The notes beneath the pieces were generated by a model. It worked only from the letters and a program-made list of their open reading frames with translations. It ran no database searches and was not told the DNA's origin. A stretch of DNA of 6,501 bases from a bacterium (GTDB taxonomy: Bacteria > Verrucomicrobiota > Verrucomicrobiae > JAJYAR01). This document shows positions 6,112 to 6,501 of the stretch, piece after piece. The translations under genes and the position numbers were made by a program. The stretch spans positions 1 through 6,501 of the forward strand of contig JAJYAR010000168.1 in NCBI GenBank assembly GCA_021779435.1, written 5' to 3'. Positions within the stretch are counted from its first letter, which is position 1; every line of letters starts with the position of its first letter.

Positions 6112-6501
6112 GTGAACCAAGTTTTCCTCGATCGCTACGACGAGCAGTTTCTCGGCTTCATCGCGGCGCGGGAGTTGCGCATTCCGATGGACACGCAAAC
6201 CGGAAAACCGCTCGGGCTGCACGCACGTGCCTGGTGCGCGGCAGGGAAATCGGTCCGTTGGGTGCCGGCGAGCGGGCGGGGAGTGGTTCTCTCGTTCACC
6301 GTGACCCGGCGGCCGTACGCGCCGGGGTTCCTGGTGCCCCTGATCCACGGGCTGATCGAACTGGCCGAGGGGCCGACCCTGGTCTGCCGCATCGGCGCAA
6401 TGGCACCTGAAGACGTCGCCGTGGGCCTGCAGGTCGAGACGGACTTCGACACGCAGGGTCTGTTGTTTCGTCCCATCCGTGGCGCCGGCAACGAACCATG
6501 A
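6112..6501 (+). CDS. DUF35 OB-fold protein with degenerate zinc ribbon
   Basis: Small DUF35-family protein (129 residues), normally an obligate partner of thiolase-fold enzymes (examples: ChsH2 DUF35 domain with Ltp2, PhlB with PhlC, BbsA with BbsB). It follows such a gene here, so a complex with the upstream protein is the natural inference. The order fits the family: an N-terminal helix (F13-x-G15-x4-R20-E-L22), a zinc-ribbon region (about 24-47), the turn VRWVPASGRGVVLSFTV (48-64), then the OB barrel with GLIELAEGP (80-88), PEDVAVG (99-105) and a final FRP. The zinc ribbon has only C42; the other three cysteines of the usual C-x2-C...C-x2-C are gone, so zinc is probably not bound. The GTG at 6112 is preceded by GGGGG (6100-6104, seven bases away). 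The ATG at 6043 would add 23 residues read inside the thiolase gene and look unlike a family N-terminus, so I reject it. Confidence 0.82.
   Translation: MNQVFLDRYDEQFLGFIAARELRIPMDTQTGKPLGLHARAWCAAGKSVRWVPASGRGVVLSFTVTRRPYAPGFLVPLIHGLIELAEGPTLVCRIGAMAPEDVAVGLQVETDFDTQGLLFRPIRGAGNEP
6498..6501 (+). other. Possible start of a further coupled gene (ATGA)
   Basis: The window ends in ATGA, where TGA is the stop of the DUF35 gene and ATG could start another gene, the same overlap used at 3006-3009. No following codons are visible. No terminator is seen within the window after the DUF35 gene, so the operon may continue. Confidence 0.3.

Overview
The window is a GC-rich bacterial stretch, packed on the plus strand with seven co-directional genes that look like one catabolic operon. 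It has no RNA genes, mobile elements, repeats, CRISPR arrays or convincing terminators, and no gene-free stretch longer than 60 bases. GC-biased third positions, 1-8 nt gene overlaps and the protein families suggest a proteobacterium, perhaps an alphaproteobacterium with broad aromatic or terpenoid/steroid catabolism. That taxonomic guess comes from style only and is weak.

Layout: (1) 61-1392, Rieske oxygenase alpha subunit of the BenA/XylX (benzoate/toluate 1,2-dioxygenase) type; (2) 1392-1889, its BenB/XylY-type beta subunit; (3) 1882-3009, zinc-dependent medium-chain dehydrogenase of the threonine/polyol dehydrogenase type; (4) 3006-4304, a second Rieske oxygenase alpha subunit from a different subfamily; (5) 4363-4899, its beta subunit; (6) 4907-6097, thiolase-fold protein that lacks the thiolase nucleophilic cysteine and carries tyrosines where Ltp2-type steroid side-chain aldolases do; (7) 6112-6501, DUF35 OB-fold protein with a mostly lost zinc ribbon, the usual partner of such thiolases. 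The last four bases (ATGA) could also be the start of another coupled gene.

How they may work together (inference): two Rieske oxygenases hydroxylate a cyclic, probably carboxylated substrate. The zinc dehydrogenase oxidises a resulting diol or secondary alcohol. The thiolase-fold/DUF35 pair makes or breaks a C-C bond on a CoA-thioester intermediate, by analogy with Ltp2-DUF35 retro-aldol cleavage or PhlB/PhlC acyl transfer. No electron-transfer partner (BenC-like reductase or ferredoxin), no short-chain cis-diol dehydrogenase (BenD/XylL) and no acyl-CoA ligase is present here, so the pathway must be completed outside the window. The substrate cannot be read from the sequence. The main novelty is the combination of genes and the altered active sites in the last two.
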